A DNA stretch of 64,000 nucleotides from Euryodendron excelsum (lineage: Eukaryota > Streptophyta > Magnoliopsida > Ericales > Pentaphylacaceae). Numbering within the stretch: position 1 is the stretch's first letter; every line of letters starts with the position of its first letter. The notes under the pieces were generated by a model. The model was given only the letters and a program-made list of their open reading frames with translations, made no database searches and was not told the origin of the DNA. Shown here piece by piece: positions 1 to 12,392 of the stretch. The translations under genes were made by a program, and so were the position numbers. The stretch spans positions 6,625,501-6,689,500 of the forward strand of contig CM065382.1 of the NCBI GenBank assembly GCA_033060915.1, read 5' to 3'.

Positions 1-287
1 AATGGATAATCTGCACGACTGTTTTCATGCCATTAACTTAGAAGCCTTATTACCATTGATAAATTTTCTTTTCTTTTCTTTTCTTTTCTATTCTTTTTAT
101 TGGTTAATCTACATGACTACTGTTATCGTGCTATTAATTTCCAGGCTATGATTACTGTAGTAATCTTTTTTTTGTTTTTTTTCTTTTGGTGAAACTATTG
201 TCATAAATTTTCCAAGGTTGTGATTAGTTTGGTTATCGATCTTTTCTTTGCTTTGGTGAAAGTGGAAACTATTGTAGTCACCAAAAC

Positions 288-665
288 AGTGTTTTAAAAT
301 CCAGACCAGACAGGCTAGTTCAACCGGTTAAACCGTCACTCGGTTAAAAAACGGTTCGGTTAATCGTCAAAATCTATTTTGGTCCAAATCTAGTTAAATC
401 TGATCAAAACCGAGGTTAAACCATGACCCGGTCAATTGAATAGGTATTAAACCGTTCAATTCAATATTTTAAAACAAAATTTTATGTTTTAAATATAAAA
501 AATAATGTAAAAAAAATAAGATATCATTTATTAATATTAATAAATTAATTAATGACATAATTATGATGTCACGAATTAATAACAGTTGATCTGATGATTG
601 AACCGGTGACCCCATGACCCGATGACTTTTCCGATTCACTCAACAGTTCGTTTTTAAAACATTGC
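288..665. repeat. MITE-like foldback element with CCGGTT-rich ends
   Basis: The left end (near 290) reads AGTGTTTTAAAA and the right end (near 655) reads TTTTAAAACATTG, so they form a terminal inverted repeat. Just inside both ends are short motifs of the type GGTTAAACC, ACCGGTT and ATGACCCGG, and the middle is AT-rich. A second element rich in similar motifs sits at about 22808-23236. I infer a non-autonomous DNA transposon; the superfamily is not determined. Confidence 0.45.
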
Positions 666-1063
666 ACCAAAACTCTTACTCTCTCTCTCTTTCTCTCTGC
701 GGCCGAGGAATATGCTATACCATCATGCGGATCCGCATGTCCTTAAGTACCTTACATATTTCTATAGGATTTTTCTTCCGAAATACTTTGCAATCTAAGC
801 TTTTGAATTAAAAAATAAAAAAAACTTGACCATTAAATGAAAATTTTTGAAAAATTGGAGATGTTTTGATAAAAAAAAAAAACACTTATCATAGATGCCA
901 CTCATGGTTATTACAATTGTGACCTATAATTTTCACAATATAATCATGTTTTATAATAATTATTATTACAATAACTACGATTAGTCAAAATAATAACTAT
1001 TACTCCTTCCCCTTTCGAGGTACTGGAGTGGTTGCCATTCCTATAAGGTTAGATCAAAAATTT

Positions 1064-1263
1064 AAGGGGTGTTTAGGTTATTGGCTTATAAGTCATAAGT
1101 TATAAGCTATAGGTTATTTTCAAAATGTTACTTTTAAAAATAATTTTTTTCGAAAAATATGATTAGACATAAGTTGCTTTTTTAAACTATTCATCCAAAC
1201 ACATTTCAAAAAAAGCATAAGTATAAGCTATAAGTTACTAAATAAGTTACGTACAAACACCTT
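1064..1263. mobile_element. short MITE, hAT-like ends
   Basis: The element starts AGGGGTGTTTAGG and ends ACAAACACCTT, an imperfect inverted repeat. The arms are full of ATAAGTTATAAGC-type motifs. A related element with the same style of ends is at 35525-35728. The superfamily call rests only on the form of the ends. Confidence 0.5.
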
Positions 1264-1542
1264 CTTACTATCTAATTGTCTTTAGAATACTAATAGAACA
1301 GTAATTACTAGGAAGGAGCTTCTTACCCATCTTTTTGTTCATTGAAAAATTTGTTTCTCGGCTATTAAACAACTCACGTGGTGCTCCAAGTCCTCTAGTT
1401 TATGTTGCATTATCTTCACTTTTATTATCCAATTGCATAGTATTCCTTACGTCACCCATATTTTTGTTCTCACAATACAATAAGTCTCCTTAACAAGTAG
1501 CCCCGTCACTCTTGCTCGTTTCTCAATCGATGTATAAATTTT

Positions 1543-1775
1543 AAGATAATTATATTTTATCTTCTTATAATTTGAATGAAAATTAAATAACTCTTCTGTA
1601 ATTTAAAAGTAACACATAATCCTCCTCGTAGCTTGGACTTATTTGCAATTGTAATAGATTTGGTAAAATAAAAAAAATATTCTGCGAAAGATAATATTTT
1701 ATTTTGATATAGAAAGACAAAATTATTTTTTTAATATACCATTTTAAAAATATAAAATTATGCAAATATCCTTGG
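1543..1775. repeat. half copy of long-arm foldback family
   Basis: This segment begins with TAATTATATTTTATCTTC and continues with motifs for 'no hair-loop' arm sequence seen in full at 36099-36558 (AATTTAAAAGT, CTTGGACTTATTTGCAA, ATAGATTTGGTAAAAT). Only one arm is recognisable here; the second arm is missing or too diverged. Confidence 0.45.
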
Positions 1776-2942
1776 AATACTTTGTAATCGAAAAATAGAA
1801 GTGAAGATAATGCACCAGGGGCTTGAAGCACCAGACATATGCATGGAATATGACAATTTTAGGAACGTGACCATACTTGATTTGCAAGTAATTATCATAT
1901 TCCAAGCGTATGTCTGAGACTCTGACGAGAATTAGTTAAAATTTTGCGCGCTAGATAGAGAAGCTTATTTCTGATGTACCGAAGAAACAAAAAATAAAGA
2001 AGTGTTTAAACTCTAACTTATTTATTAATTTATTATTTATATAATTTTTAAAATTATGTTTAAGTAATAATAAAAAAATAATTTATATTTCATACATTTT
2101 TTTAAAAAAAATTATTTAAAAAAAAAACTTATTTATAGATATTTGAACAACTAGCTTATACATTATAAATCAACTCTGAGAAGTGCCACATATCAGTCAG
2201 TCCAGGCCATGGATACCACACACTGAACAATCTGACAAAACCACCATCTACACTACAATGTAGCCGTTGTGTGTGTGTTCGTCGTTATGTCAGATGACAA
2301 TGAATGACGCCTACAACCACTACTGCCACTGTAGGGGTACAAAAATATAATTGTAGCCGTTTCTTTAAATAAAAATTATAGCCGTTACAAGTCCCTTACA
2401 GGCTTACACAAAACAAAGAAAGACCCGAGAAAGGCACCCCCGACATGAGAAGTGCAGTAAAATATTAAAAACAAAAAAAAAAAAGCTGGGAATGAATAAT
2501 ATGAAAAGACGAAAATGATTTGGGACCCATTTCAATCCTATATACAGCATAGATATTAATATCATAGTGATGTCAAGAATACCATCAATACATACCGTAT
2601 CTATTTTTATAAGGTACAAATAATTATAAATACAATATAAATAAATATAAATACTGTACTGACTAAGTTATCGATCAATATCAACTAATACCAATCAAAA
2701 CTAGTGATACTGACCAATATCGTAGTATCAAATTTACCAAATAATACTAATTTTGTATAATTTTTTTTAAAATAATTTAATTTAATTTTTTTTATGATAA
2801 TTATCAATTAAAATTTATTTTAAACATATATTAAACAATAATTTATTATTCAAATATTTTTAAATATATATTTAAATTGTATAACACGTTTACATTATAT
2901 TAAAATTTTTGACATTTTAAATATATATATTTTTGTAACATA

Positions 2943-3788
2943 AAATATTTATAAAAATAAATTTGAGACTCTACGTACCATAGTAATAGTAAAAACGATA
3001 GGTACGGAATAACTATGATGGGAAACCCCCCTCCTTGATAAAAAAATGGCCATGAATTGAAAATTATTACAAAACAATGATTGAATTGAGGGGTGGGTTT
3101 GTCTCTAGCTTCATCAGTCCTCAATGGGGGCTCAAAACATGAGGGGGGTTAATAATCTTAAAACTAGCGTGAGAAAGAGGAAAAAAATGGGCAAGTTGGT
3201 GTCAAAACAGAATGGAATGGTGGGGGCTGGTTGGGTCAGTGTAGAGCACATTGTTTGTGTCAATTTGTTCAGTGGAACCCTCCATAAGTCGTGTCCGTCC
3301 TTAATAAAAATAAAGTTTAATATATATGTTTATATTGTATTTATAATATAAAGTTTAATATATATGTTTTTATAAACTTTAATAAAAATAAAGTTCAATT
3401 TGTTCAGTGGAACCCAACATCTTCTTTCAACATTTTCTTACAAAGTTTAATAAATATTTTTATTATATATAATATTTATAAAAATAAATCTGAGACACTA
3501 CGTATCATATTAATAATAAAAACGGTAGGTACGAGATAACTGTGATGGGAAACCCTCCTTAATAAAAAATGGCCATGAATTGAAAATTATTACAAAACAA
3601 TGATTGAATTGAGGGGTGGGTCAAAACATGAGGAGGGTTAATAATCTTAAAACTAGCATAAGAAAGAGGAAAACAATGGGCAAGTCACTGTCAAAACAGA
3701 ATGGAATGGTGGGGTGGGTGGGTCAGTGTAAAGCACATTGTTGTGTCATTTTGTTCAGTGGAACCCTCCATCAGTCGCGTCCGTCCTT
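2943..3788. repeat. tandem segmental duplication beside the glucanase 3' end
   Basis: Two similar copies lie at about 2943-3301 and 3471-3788. Both contain GGCCATGAATTGAAAATT, AATGATTGAATTGAGGGG, GGTTAATAATCTTAAAAC and TCAAAACAGAATGGAATGG in the same order. A short third piece (about 3390-3447) matches the sequence around the glucanase stop codon. The copies differ by small indels. Copy 2 abuts the last exon of the glucanase gene, so this region probably forms its 3' flank or 3' UTR. Confidence 0.8.
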
Positions 3789-3818
3789 CCACGTTCACCC
3801 ACCCAACAACATCTTCTT

Positions 3819-6044
3819 TCAAAGTTTAATGCTTGGGAACTTGCAAGATCCGTAACCTACAAAAAAAAAACAAAACCCCATCATCAATTTCCGGGGAAAC
3901 TAATCACAAACATGGCTTATTTTCCAAGGCCTTTACGACTATTGGATTTTATGCAAAATTTTATCACATCCCACAAGTAAAACACAGTTATGCCGGCCCA
4001 AAAATCAATATATATGTGTATATTTTGTACAGGCACCTTGGGAAAATGGGACGAGAGGAGGAGGAGAAGAAGAAGAGGAAGTGATGGGGCAGCGGGTCCA
4101 CAGCGCCTCAACCACCGGACCAGATCCAATAACAGGCCGCTGTGTTTATCCAGCCAAATCTTTGGTTAAATAATGGGAATTACAAAGTTCAAAGCATCTA
4201 ACGTGCAAAGCATAAAGGTCTGAAATTAGACTGGTGAGTGTATCAAACTTCGTGGCATTAATTAATGCTCAGGATCTCTCAATTTACTATTACTGTAACA
4301 CAACTTGGAAGTTCCCCCACTGTATTCCCTGTTTGGGAAATTAAATCAATGCCTTCATGCCACATCCCACCAACCAATCACTTAAAAAATATGACATTCC
4401 TACGTGAGATTAAATATATATATATATATTTTATTATACGAGTGTTCGGACTGAGTATATAGCTCGTTCTATGGCTACTCTTTCCGCGTTTGTGAGATTA
4501 TATTACTCCAATGTACTGTGTGATTAACCCATTAAAACAAAAAGAAAAATGAAAAAATAGAATAGTTGGTAGTTGGTACTCACTTGGGTCCTTCGCAGTC
4601 TGGAGAGCAAGCCCGTTGAAGTAACAAGTCCCACCAGCCTTCCTAAACTGGGCCCAATACGAACTAAACGCATAACTAGCATGCCGAACCAGTGAATTTG
4701 GTCTATAACACTTCCCACCGGGTTGAATCGGGTCACAAGTCCCATTACCCTGCCCGCAAGCATAAGTTAATGCCGAACCCAAGTCCGTCTTATTGGCATG
4801 TTTACCTTTAGCCACCACACACCATATCTTCCCCTTATAAGGCTCATTGTTTGTCGGAACCGGCAACGGCTTGAACTCGGACTCCGGCGTCTTCCCCGAC
4901 AAATCAATCTCATACACGTTGGTCCCGTTCGGGTACAGTAACCCGAAATGCCGCTCCGTACCCGGTCCGGGTTTCTGGTTCTCATTGTATAGAGCAAATA
5001 TGAAAGCTGGTAAAACCGTACCTGGCCGTGCCGGTGTCCCGACCGGCGGTTTGGCCGTTAGCTTCTTGATAACGTTCCGGTTGTAAGTGGCAGCATTGTA
5101 AATATTGACTCCAATCTGGTCGATATCTCCGCCGTTCGGCCAACCCGTTTCAGCTATGAATAACCGGATATCCGGAAACCCAAGTCTTTTCATGGCGAAA
5201 ACAACCGAGTCAAGCATTTGATCGAACAAGTTGGTGTAGGTTAAGCCCGTGCCCGGGTCGGTATACGTTATATTCTTCGCCGTTAACAATGCGTAGTCGA
5301 GCTTGATGTTGGTCGAGTCCGAAGACCACGGAAAATACGTGTACACATCCAAGAAGAAGAACGATTTGGTCCGGTTCAAGAACTGCAACATAGGTTTCAT
5401 TATCGGACCCGAAATATCGGACCGGAACGTGCCGTTGGAAGGTGGGAACGACGATTCCAACACGTCCATGGCCAATGGGGTCCCGACTTTGATCTTGTGG
5501 AAGTTGCAGGCTTTGATCGAGATCTTGATTCGGCGCATCGCCGGTACGAGACTGAACCTGGTGGTGTTATCGGAGGAGCTTAGGATTTCGTTTCCGACGA
5601 GGAGGTACCGGATCTTGACTTGGGGATAGAAAGGGGCGACATTGGTGTGGACCCACTGGTCGGCGAGTGTTTGGTTTGTGGAGATATTGGTGAGGAGCTC
5701 GTTTGGAACCATGATTGAAACCCCAATGTCGGTGCCTTTGAGGGCTTCGAGGATTTCTGGGTTGGCATCGTAGATCTTCACGCGCTTGGCTTGTAGGGTT
5801 TTGATGAGTTCTACGGATTTTGATGGAGACCGCAGGTTGTTCCCCAGCTGGCCGTAGCACACGCCGATCTTCTCTGAGATGTCTGCACCTGATAATACAA
5901 ACAACACAATATGAGTTAAAGACATACATACATATATATGTACATAAGTATAAGATGAGCAAAATCCATTTCACCGTTTTTAGAACCAAACTTACTAGAG
6001 AGAGAAACTAGGAGCGAGAGCAAGAACAAAGTGAATAAGCCCAT
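3819..6044 (-). CDS. GH17 glucan endo-1,3-beta-glucosidase with C-terminal X8 (CBM43) domain
   Basis: Three exons on the minus strand give 463 aa: 6044-5996, 5888-4584 and 3856-3819, all with GT-AG introns and matching phases. Exon 1 encodes a hydrophobic signal peptide (MGLFTLFLLSLLVSLS). The GH17 domain runs from IGVCYGQLGNNL (about residue 24) to about 350. The expected catalytic acid/base is Glu117 in LLVGNE, and the nucleophile is Glu263 in FIAETGWPNGG. An X8 domain follows from about 371 (IWCVVAKG, ACGQGNGTC, GGTCYFNG). The 38-nt last exon supplies SYGSCKFPSIKL, including the sixth X8 cysteine and the stop codon. Family knowledge: such enzymes hydrolyse callose and other beta-1,3-glucans in the wall or at plasmodesmata, and X8 binds the glucan. 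No clear C-terminal GPI signal follows X8, so secretion into the apoplast is likely. The product family is certain; the paralogue is not. Confidence 0.93.
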
Positions 6045-8498
6045 CTTTTCTTCTTTTCTTAATCTCTCCTCTCTCTCTCTCTCTCTGTGCAAGATTATGG
6101 GCATACAAATGGTGTTTGAGATGTGGACTGTAGAGAGAGAGACAGTGGTCAAGGTCTGTTGGATAGTGGAGAGAGCGTTGAACAAATGGAAGAACGAGAG
6201 AGAGAAGAGGGAGAAAGGATGGGGGTTTTTAGATTTGTTGATCTAAGGGATGCTCTACTGATATTATAATGGTGTCAGGTGGGAGACCACTTTGGTCTTT
6301 GGGGTTACTATTCGCTCTCTCTCTCTCTCAATCCTTTTGCAAAGAAAAGGTAAAGCAAAAAAGAAATGATAGAATAATACGCAGAGAATCAATCAGATCA
6401 GATAATAAGGAAAATGGATTGTTACTGTTGAGAGTGCTCATTTGGCTTCTGCCACATGAATGTACAACAATCTTAAACATGAAGTTGTCCTGCTAAAAGT
6501 CAGATCCATCCTGAAATTGCATTAGAAAAATGAGGCTAAGAAACAAAGGACAAAGGGTAGATGTGATGGATGAACGATGGTGGGTCTTTCCTTTTGTTTT
6601 ACGTTTAGCTTTGTCCTGCCTCCACGAAGAGAGTGTAAAGGGTGAAGGGGATCCCAAAAAAGCTCTATGCAGTGGCCAAAAGTAGGGCGATCTAAGCTAC
6701 TCTAGTTTAGTTTAAAAATTTTAAGGAGCTTTAAAATATTTTTAAATTAATTTATTTAATTTTTTAATTAATTTTAAATTAATTTAATTAAGTCAAATTC
6801 GAGTTACTTAATTTATTAATATTTTAAATTTATCAAATCAAGTTCAAACTCAACTCTAAAAATTAGTAAGTATTAAAATTTGTTTAAATTTATTTTATTT
6901 ACATAATGATCTGACTTAAAATGCATTTTTACAAACTCAACTCAAACCAAACTTTCATTTAACTATCTTATCTGTTGAAGAGGTAAATGTGAACCGTTGA
7001 TTTGCTCAATGTATGATGATAATCGATTTTTTTTTTCCATTTTTGAGTGGATGATAATTGAAAATTGATCAGCCTTTAAGTTGTATACTTTCTGCTTTAT
7101 GATTGAACCTTTTTTTGGGGTAATGCATTCATGAATGCCACTAGTCAATATGTACAAAAAAAAAAAGGAAAACAAAATACAGTTCAACATGTAACAATGT
7201 GGATGACAGAAGAATTATTTTATAGGTCCAATGGCACTTGTGCTGACCCATAAGAATTAGGCCTAACACACTTGTTTGATATATTAACTTCCTATGACCT
7301 GAACACATGCGTTTTGGACCACGAAAAAATTATTCGTAGATGAATAAAGTTAGGTCACTAATTGGTAATTTTATGTTCTTGGAATTAATTTCAGTCTACC
7401 GTAATGAAAAAGTAATCACGAAGTTGAACTTTTTGTAACTATTTGTGTACATACTCAAAATGGCAAATGTGTCTAAGTAGTGGTGTTCACAAGTTGAGTT
7501 GGGTCCGATTGGATGGTGACCCACTAATCGAACTGTCAAGCTAAACAATAAAACCAATTTCAACTTGGTTGGAGTTCAAATCGATTCGGATTGGATTCAG
7601 TTTGAGTTTGGGTCGAACTGGTTCAGGTTTGACCCAATGGTTTCATGTAAAAGTATCGAGTTGGGTCAGGTCAGTTAACTTAAGATAGTGATCTCACAAA
7701 TTGAACCACTAAAGTCAGGTTCACAAATTCTGAAACCGATTTCAACACGGTTTAGGTTCTTGTTGGGTCAATCCAATTGGTAGGTTGGATGGATTTTTTA
7801 ACACCCCCTACGTTTAAGTATTTGATTAAGTATTGTATAGTGAATTTTAGTTTGTGAGCTCATTTTTTTCTAATTTTTTTAGCATTGCAATTGTCTTAGT
7901 GGCAGCAAGATAACCTTTTGCTACTTGATTGCACCAATCAACAAAATATTATCATGCATTAAACGAAATTTAATTCTCATTTGGATATATAAAAAAATTT
8001 TAAATGAATTTCCTGATTTACTTGAATCGGTAGCTGGAGGAGAGTGGCAGGCAAAACGTTTTGGAATGTCAACTTGGGTAATAATAGTTGCTGAAGATTT
8101 TACATACACACATGCTTTGTGTGATTACAGGTTTTGGACTGCTATCTGGCCATTCAGTCCACTTCCAATAATTAACTTTGTCTTTCTGGTGCTTCAATGT
8201 TTTACTACATGCGCATGAAAGAAGTCAAGTTTTTCCAATTATTCACGAAATAAATGACAAATATGTTACAAAAATGGGTAATGCAGCACATTATGCAAAA
8301 ACTCACTTATCATTTTCAAAACTTTTGGAAGTATAAATGTGTTGAATGTTTATTTAAATTGGCTTTTATTTTATTTGAGGCATTACTATTCTTTTTTTTT
8401 CGTTTTTTTGTTGGTAAGAAACTTGTTATACCATCAGTCCTGTTAGGTGTTTCCATTAATATATTGCTTAGTTTATTAGTATGCAGATTTAAATATGG

Positions 8499-9166
8499 GT
8501 TAATTACAAAAACACTTATTCAACTATGACCCAGTATTATTTAACACTCTTAAGCTTTAAAACGTAACATATGGATCTCTTAAACTATCAATTTGTATCA
8601 ATCAACACCTTTGTTAGTGTTATATTAGCAATATGTTAGAAGAATAGATAAAAAATTATCATGTGAGCTGCACATGTTTTTTGAATTATGATGTTATAAC
8701 TAAATTGACCTTCTATTTTATTTAATGATTGAAATGCCTCTTGAAATGTCCTTTGTTTACATGTTATTTTAAGAAATATTTCAGTTATTAAACAATATTA
8801 TAATAAAATGATGTCAATTTAGGTAGAAAATTATAATTTTGTAAATATATGCAAGTCACATAACAATTTTTTTTTTTTTATTGGTTCATAAAATTTTAGG
8901 GTGAGTGAAGGCTATCCTAGTCCAAGGTTAGGGCAAGCCGCATGTCTGTACGAGAACTTACAGTTTGCCTACCAAAGGAGAATGCTGGTAACTGAAATCG
9001 AATCTAGGCGTCATCAATTTTTCATCAACTTTCCTAACAGATTGCTAATAAAAAATGTTAGTTGATACAAATTGATAGTTTAGAGGGTCAATATTTCACG
9101 TTTTAGAATTTGAGAGGGTTTAGTGATACTAAATCATAGTTTAAGAAGTGTTTTTGTAATTGACCC
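8499..9166. repeat. long imperfect inverted repeat (foldback element)
   Basis: The left arm begins GGGTTAATTACAAAAACACT and contains TTAAACTATCAATTTGTATC. The right arm, read in reverse complement, begins GGGTCAATTACAAAAACACT and contains TAAACTATCAATTTGTATC. The arms match with scattered changes over roughly 110 bp at each end. The middle (about 8890-9010) is less AT-rich and may be a nested insertion. Confidence 0.7.
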
Positions 9167-10539
9167 GTTAAATATTTCAATAATTAGCTTAGCTACGAGG
9201 CAAATGCATTAGACATATGATCTGTTTAATACTTAAAAAGAAAATGAAGAGATAGGAAATAAGAGAGAACATGGAAAGGAAAGTGATTTCTTTTGTTTGT
9301 TTGATTTTACAAATAAAATGAGAAGAAAGTGGAAGAAAAATTACTTTTTTGTTGTTTAAAATTAAAATAAATAATGAAAGAAAATAATAAAATAACTATT
9401 TAAAAAGAAATAGAAGAGAAAAGGGAAGAAAAAAAAGTAAAAAACAACATTCGCTCTCTTCTTTCCTCTTTCTTCTCTTTCCTCCTAAATTAGAAATTAA
9501 ACAAAGGAAAAGAATTTTTTTTCTATTTTCTTTCCTTTATTTCATCGTTTACCTAATTGAACTCAATGGATTTTAAAAAAAAATTTGGTCCTCTTGTGAG
9601 TTGTGATTATCCGGGGAGCTTAAAGTCCAGATCATTATTTTATAATTATATCTTTATATTATCAAACGATCACATTATCCCTCGTTGATTTGTTTATGTT
9701 TATTCCCCCATCCGATCAGAGAATACTAGAATATCCAACTTTTTTTTTTTTTGGGAGGGAGTTTTTATAATGTGCAACAATTAAATATTGAGACTTGATA
9801 CCAAATTAAATACTTAGTGCTCTTTATTTTAGAGGTCAAATGTACCTTCAAAAACAATGATTTTTTGTCCCTCTCATTTAAACAGTCAATATTCCATTAT
9901 GGTGGTTGAATTCTCGGCAGTCAGTATCATTGGCCAAATTAGTTCCTCCTTATCCATTACATAATTTGGGTTAATAAGTCAACCAAAGGCTTTTTCTTTC
10001 AAAGAAAAACAGAGGAATTGTGCTTAAAATGGCCGGTCTTGTCAGAATTCTTGAACCTACACCAACCTTCAACCCACAGATTTTATGTCCTTTTTAGGTT
10101 GTTGTTAATGCGAGCTACTGTTAGAGTGTTCATTATGAAGGCTCTGAATAGCAGGGCTCAAACTTGTTTGAATTAGCTTGTTTTACTAATTTATGCCTTA
10201 GCTTTGAGATTCTAAAATTGAATAATTCCGACTAATTAGGTAAAACCATTTGGTGTCATTTGAAGATTTTGTTATTTACCTTATCTCCATTTGGAATGAT
10301 AGGGTGGCCCATTTGGTGGCCAACGACCCCTAGTAATTGAGTCTGATCATTGGTGGGATAGGAAATTTTCAATTTGGCTATCTCTAGCTGTCAAGAATAA
10401 TTGTATTGCCTTACATGCCTTTATAATATGATCTCTTTTTGCTGTGGTAAAAAAAACTCAATGTTAGATGACAATTTAAATTCAAAAGAAAATTTGATCA
10501 AATTAAAACCCAATTATCACTTGCTTAGATTCCAAAACA

Positions 10540-10852
10540 CATAACACCCTTATGGTTTAGACTTATTTATAAAATGGATAGAACCGTGACAGATTTGGTG
10601 AAATAAAAAAAAATGTACATGCAAAATACAACCTTTTATTTTGATATAAAATGACAAAATTATATTTTTGATGTTCAATTTTGAAAAAATGAAATGACAA
10701 AAATACCTCTGTGACATAATTACCGTTAATTCTAACGGTTTTCGTCCATTTTACAATTACGTCAAATCACAAGGGGATCATGTATTTACTTTTAAACTAT
10801 ATGAGGCCTATGTAATTTTTACTCAAATTATAAGGTGGTAAAGTGTAATTAC
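10540..10852. repeat. truncated copy of long-arm foldback family
   Basis: The right arm ends GGTGGTAAAGTGTAATTAC and carries ATGACAAAAATACCTCT, as in the copies at 36099-36558 and 40592-41093. The left arm is shorter, starting near CCCTTATGGTTTAGACTT. The two arms surround a centre with TTTTATTTTGATATAAAATG. Confidence 0.6.
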
Positions 10853-11225
10853 TCTTTTTTTTTTTTTAAAATTGTTGGCTGGAGGCTGCAAAGAACAAAG
10901 CAACAAAAGTAAAACAAATTCATCACAAACTGGGCCAATACTTTGCAATAAAGCGGATTTCAGCTATCAGGCCCAAGAACTAGCCCATGGCAAAGAAATA
11001 AAACCATAATGGAATTGCGCTCGAATCTATTTGGGCCCGTTTCGTTTGCTGGGCTGCAAATCCACAACGTTGTTAAATGTACTGGGACGCCGATTCGGCA
11101 CTGAACGACCTGTCCGGTGATTTGTGACTCCGACTGTCCGACGCACTGAGGTCAAAGCTCAGTTTTCCTCTTGAGCATAGCCAAACCCAAACTCCGGCAC
11201 ACACTCTCTCTCTCTCTCTCTCACC

Positions 11226-12392
11226 ATGAGAAGGACCTTACATCGCTCACTCACCTCCACCCTCAGAAACTCTCTCCTCTCTTCTCCCTATCTTCGCTCT
11301 ATATCATCATCCGCCGCCCACCTCTGCACCTCCCAACAAAACTCCCAAACCCTAGCTCCACCATCACCACCATCAGCTCCACCATCACCAGACCCCAACC
11401 CTAACCCTAGAACACGAACGCCTCTCGAGAAGCAATTCGAGACATGGGTCGAGAAGCTGAAACCCGGATTCACTCCATCCGACGTCGACGAAGCCCTGCA
11501 GTCCCAATCCGACCCCGATCTCGCCCTCGACATCTTCCGCTGGACGGCCCAACATCGCGGGTACAAGCACAACCACGTCACCTACCTCACCATGATCCGA
11601 ATCGCCGTTTCCGGTAAGCGATACCGCAACGCCGAAACCCTAATCGAGGAGGTCATCGCCGGGGCTTGCTCCCCGAGCGTCCCCCTCTACAATTCCATGA
11701 TTCGTTTTTGCTGCGGCCGTAAATTTCTATTCAATCGGGCATTCGACGTTTACAAGAAAATGTTGAAATCTGATGACACTAAACCATCTCTAGAAACATA
11801 CACATTACTATTGAATTCTCTCCTTAGGAAATTCAACAAGTTGAATGTATCTTATTTATATTTGCATGCAATTCGATCGTTAACCAAACAGATGAAAGCT
11901 TCTGGTGTGATACCAGATACATTTGCCTTGAATATGATCATAAAGGCTTACTCCAAGTGTCTTGAAGTTGATGAAGCAATCCGGTTCTTCCACGAGATGG
12001 GATTATACGGATGTGAACCGAATGCTTATACATATAGTTATATAGCCAAGGGTTTGTGTGAGAAGGGGAGGGTGAACCAGGGTTTGGGGTTTTATAAGGA
12101 GATGAGAGGTAAAGATTTGGTGCCAAAGAGTAGTACATACATGATCTTGATTTGCAGCCTTGCGATGGAACAGAGGTTTCAAGATGCTACTGAAATTGTC
12201 TTTGATATGTTGGGTAATCGAATGGCGCCTGATTTGTTATCCTATAAAACTCTCTTGGAAGGTCTGTGCAGGGAAGGGAGAGGTAACGATGCTTTTGAAC
12301 TGCTTGAAGAACTGAGGAAGAAGGATAGGCTAATGAATGAGAAGACTTACAAGACTTTGTTGAATGGACTACATTTTGTAAGTGGAGAATAG
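11226..12392 (+). CDS. P-class pentatricopeptide repeat protein, mitochondrial (At3g25210-like)
   Basis: One uninterrupted frame of 388 aa, as usual for PPR genes. The start is the ATG just after a CT-rich tract; an overlapping ATG at 11171 is in another frame. The first 45 or so residues are rich in Arg, Ser and Leu and lack acidic residues (MRRTLHRSLTSTLRNSL), consistent with mitochondrial import. A Pro-rich linker follows (about 44-62), then LEKQFETWVEKLKPGF. From about residue 110 to the end are degenerate 35-residue helical repeats, for example PDTFALNMIIKAYSK, PNAYTYSYIAKGLCEKGR and PDLLSYKTLLEGLCREGR. Family knowledge: PPR proteins bind organellar RNA for processing, stability or translation. 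The target RNA cannot be read from this. Overall layout matches the Arabidopsis At3g25210 type as I recall it. It converges on the TMK gene downstream. Confidence 0.92.
   Translation: MRRTLHRSLTSTLRNSLLSSPYLRSISSSAAHLCTSQQNSQTLAPPSPPSAPPSPDPNPNPRTRTPLEKQFETWVEKLKPGFTPSDVDEALQSQSDPDLALDIFRWTAQHRGYKHNHVTYLTMIRIAVSGKRYRNAETLIEEVIAGACSPSVPLYNSMIRFCCGRKFLFNRAFDVYKKMLKSDDTKPSLETYTLLLNSLLRKFNKLNVSYLYLHAIRSLTKQMKASGVIPDTFALNMIIKAYSKCLEVDEAIRFFHEMGLYGCEPNAYTYSYIAKGLCEKGRVNQGLGFYKEMRGKDLVPKSSTYMILICSLAMEQRFQDATEIVFDMLGNRMAPDLLSYKTLLEGLCREGRGNDAFELLEELRKKDRLMNEKTYKTLLNGLHFVSGE

Larger units (their letters stand above)
1..3818. other. repeat-rich intergenic region
   Basis: No open frame here resembles a protein. 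The stretch is AT-rich and carries several small elements listed separately: a foldback repeat rich in CCGGTT motifs, a hAT-like MITE, half of a long-arm foldback element, and a tandem duplication that reaches the 3' flank of the glucanase gene. Confidence 0.7.
6045..11225. other. intergenic region between glucanase and PPR gene
   Basis: The first few hundred bases hold the glucanase 5' region, with CT and GA runs near 6065-6090 and 6315-6330. The rest is AT-rich. It has a glycine/tryptophan-codon-like GGTT/GGGT-rich patch at 7490-7800 with no open frame, two foldback elements listed separately (8499-9166, 10540-10852), and a purine/pyrimidine-rich foldback near 9230-9560. I see no gene. Confidence 0.6.

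Noticed and set aside
4270..4310. Alternative terminal exon reading MGELPSCVTVIVN after an AG near 4311
   Set aside because: It is in frame but lacks the SYGxCKFPS pattern, which is present at 3819-3856.
4498..4583. Hydrophobic C-terminal tail of the glucanase reading frame (YQLPTILFFHFSF...)
   Set aside because: It starts exactly at a GTGAGT donor and breaks the X8 pattern before the sixth cysteine; the 3819-3856 exon restores the expected end.
4847..5629. Plus-strand frames opposite the glucanase
   Set aside because: They are shadows of exon 2 on the other strand.
11395..11415. Telomere-like CCCTAACCCTA in the PPR gene
   Set aside because: Only two short units, inside the Asn-Pro coding linker.
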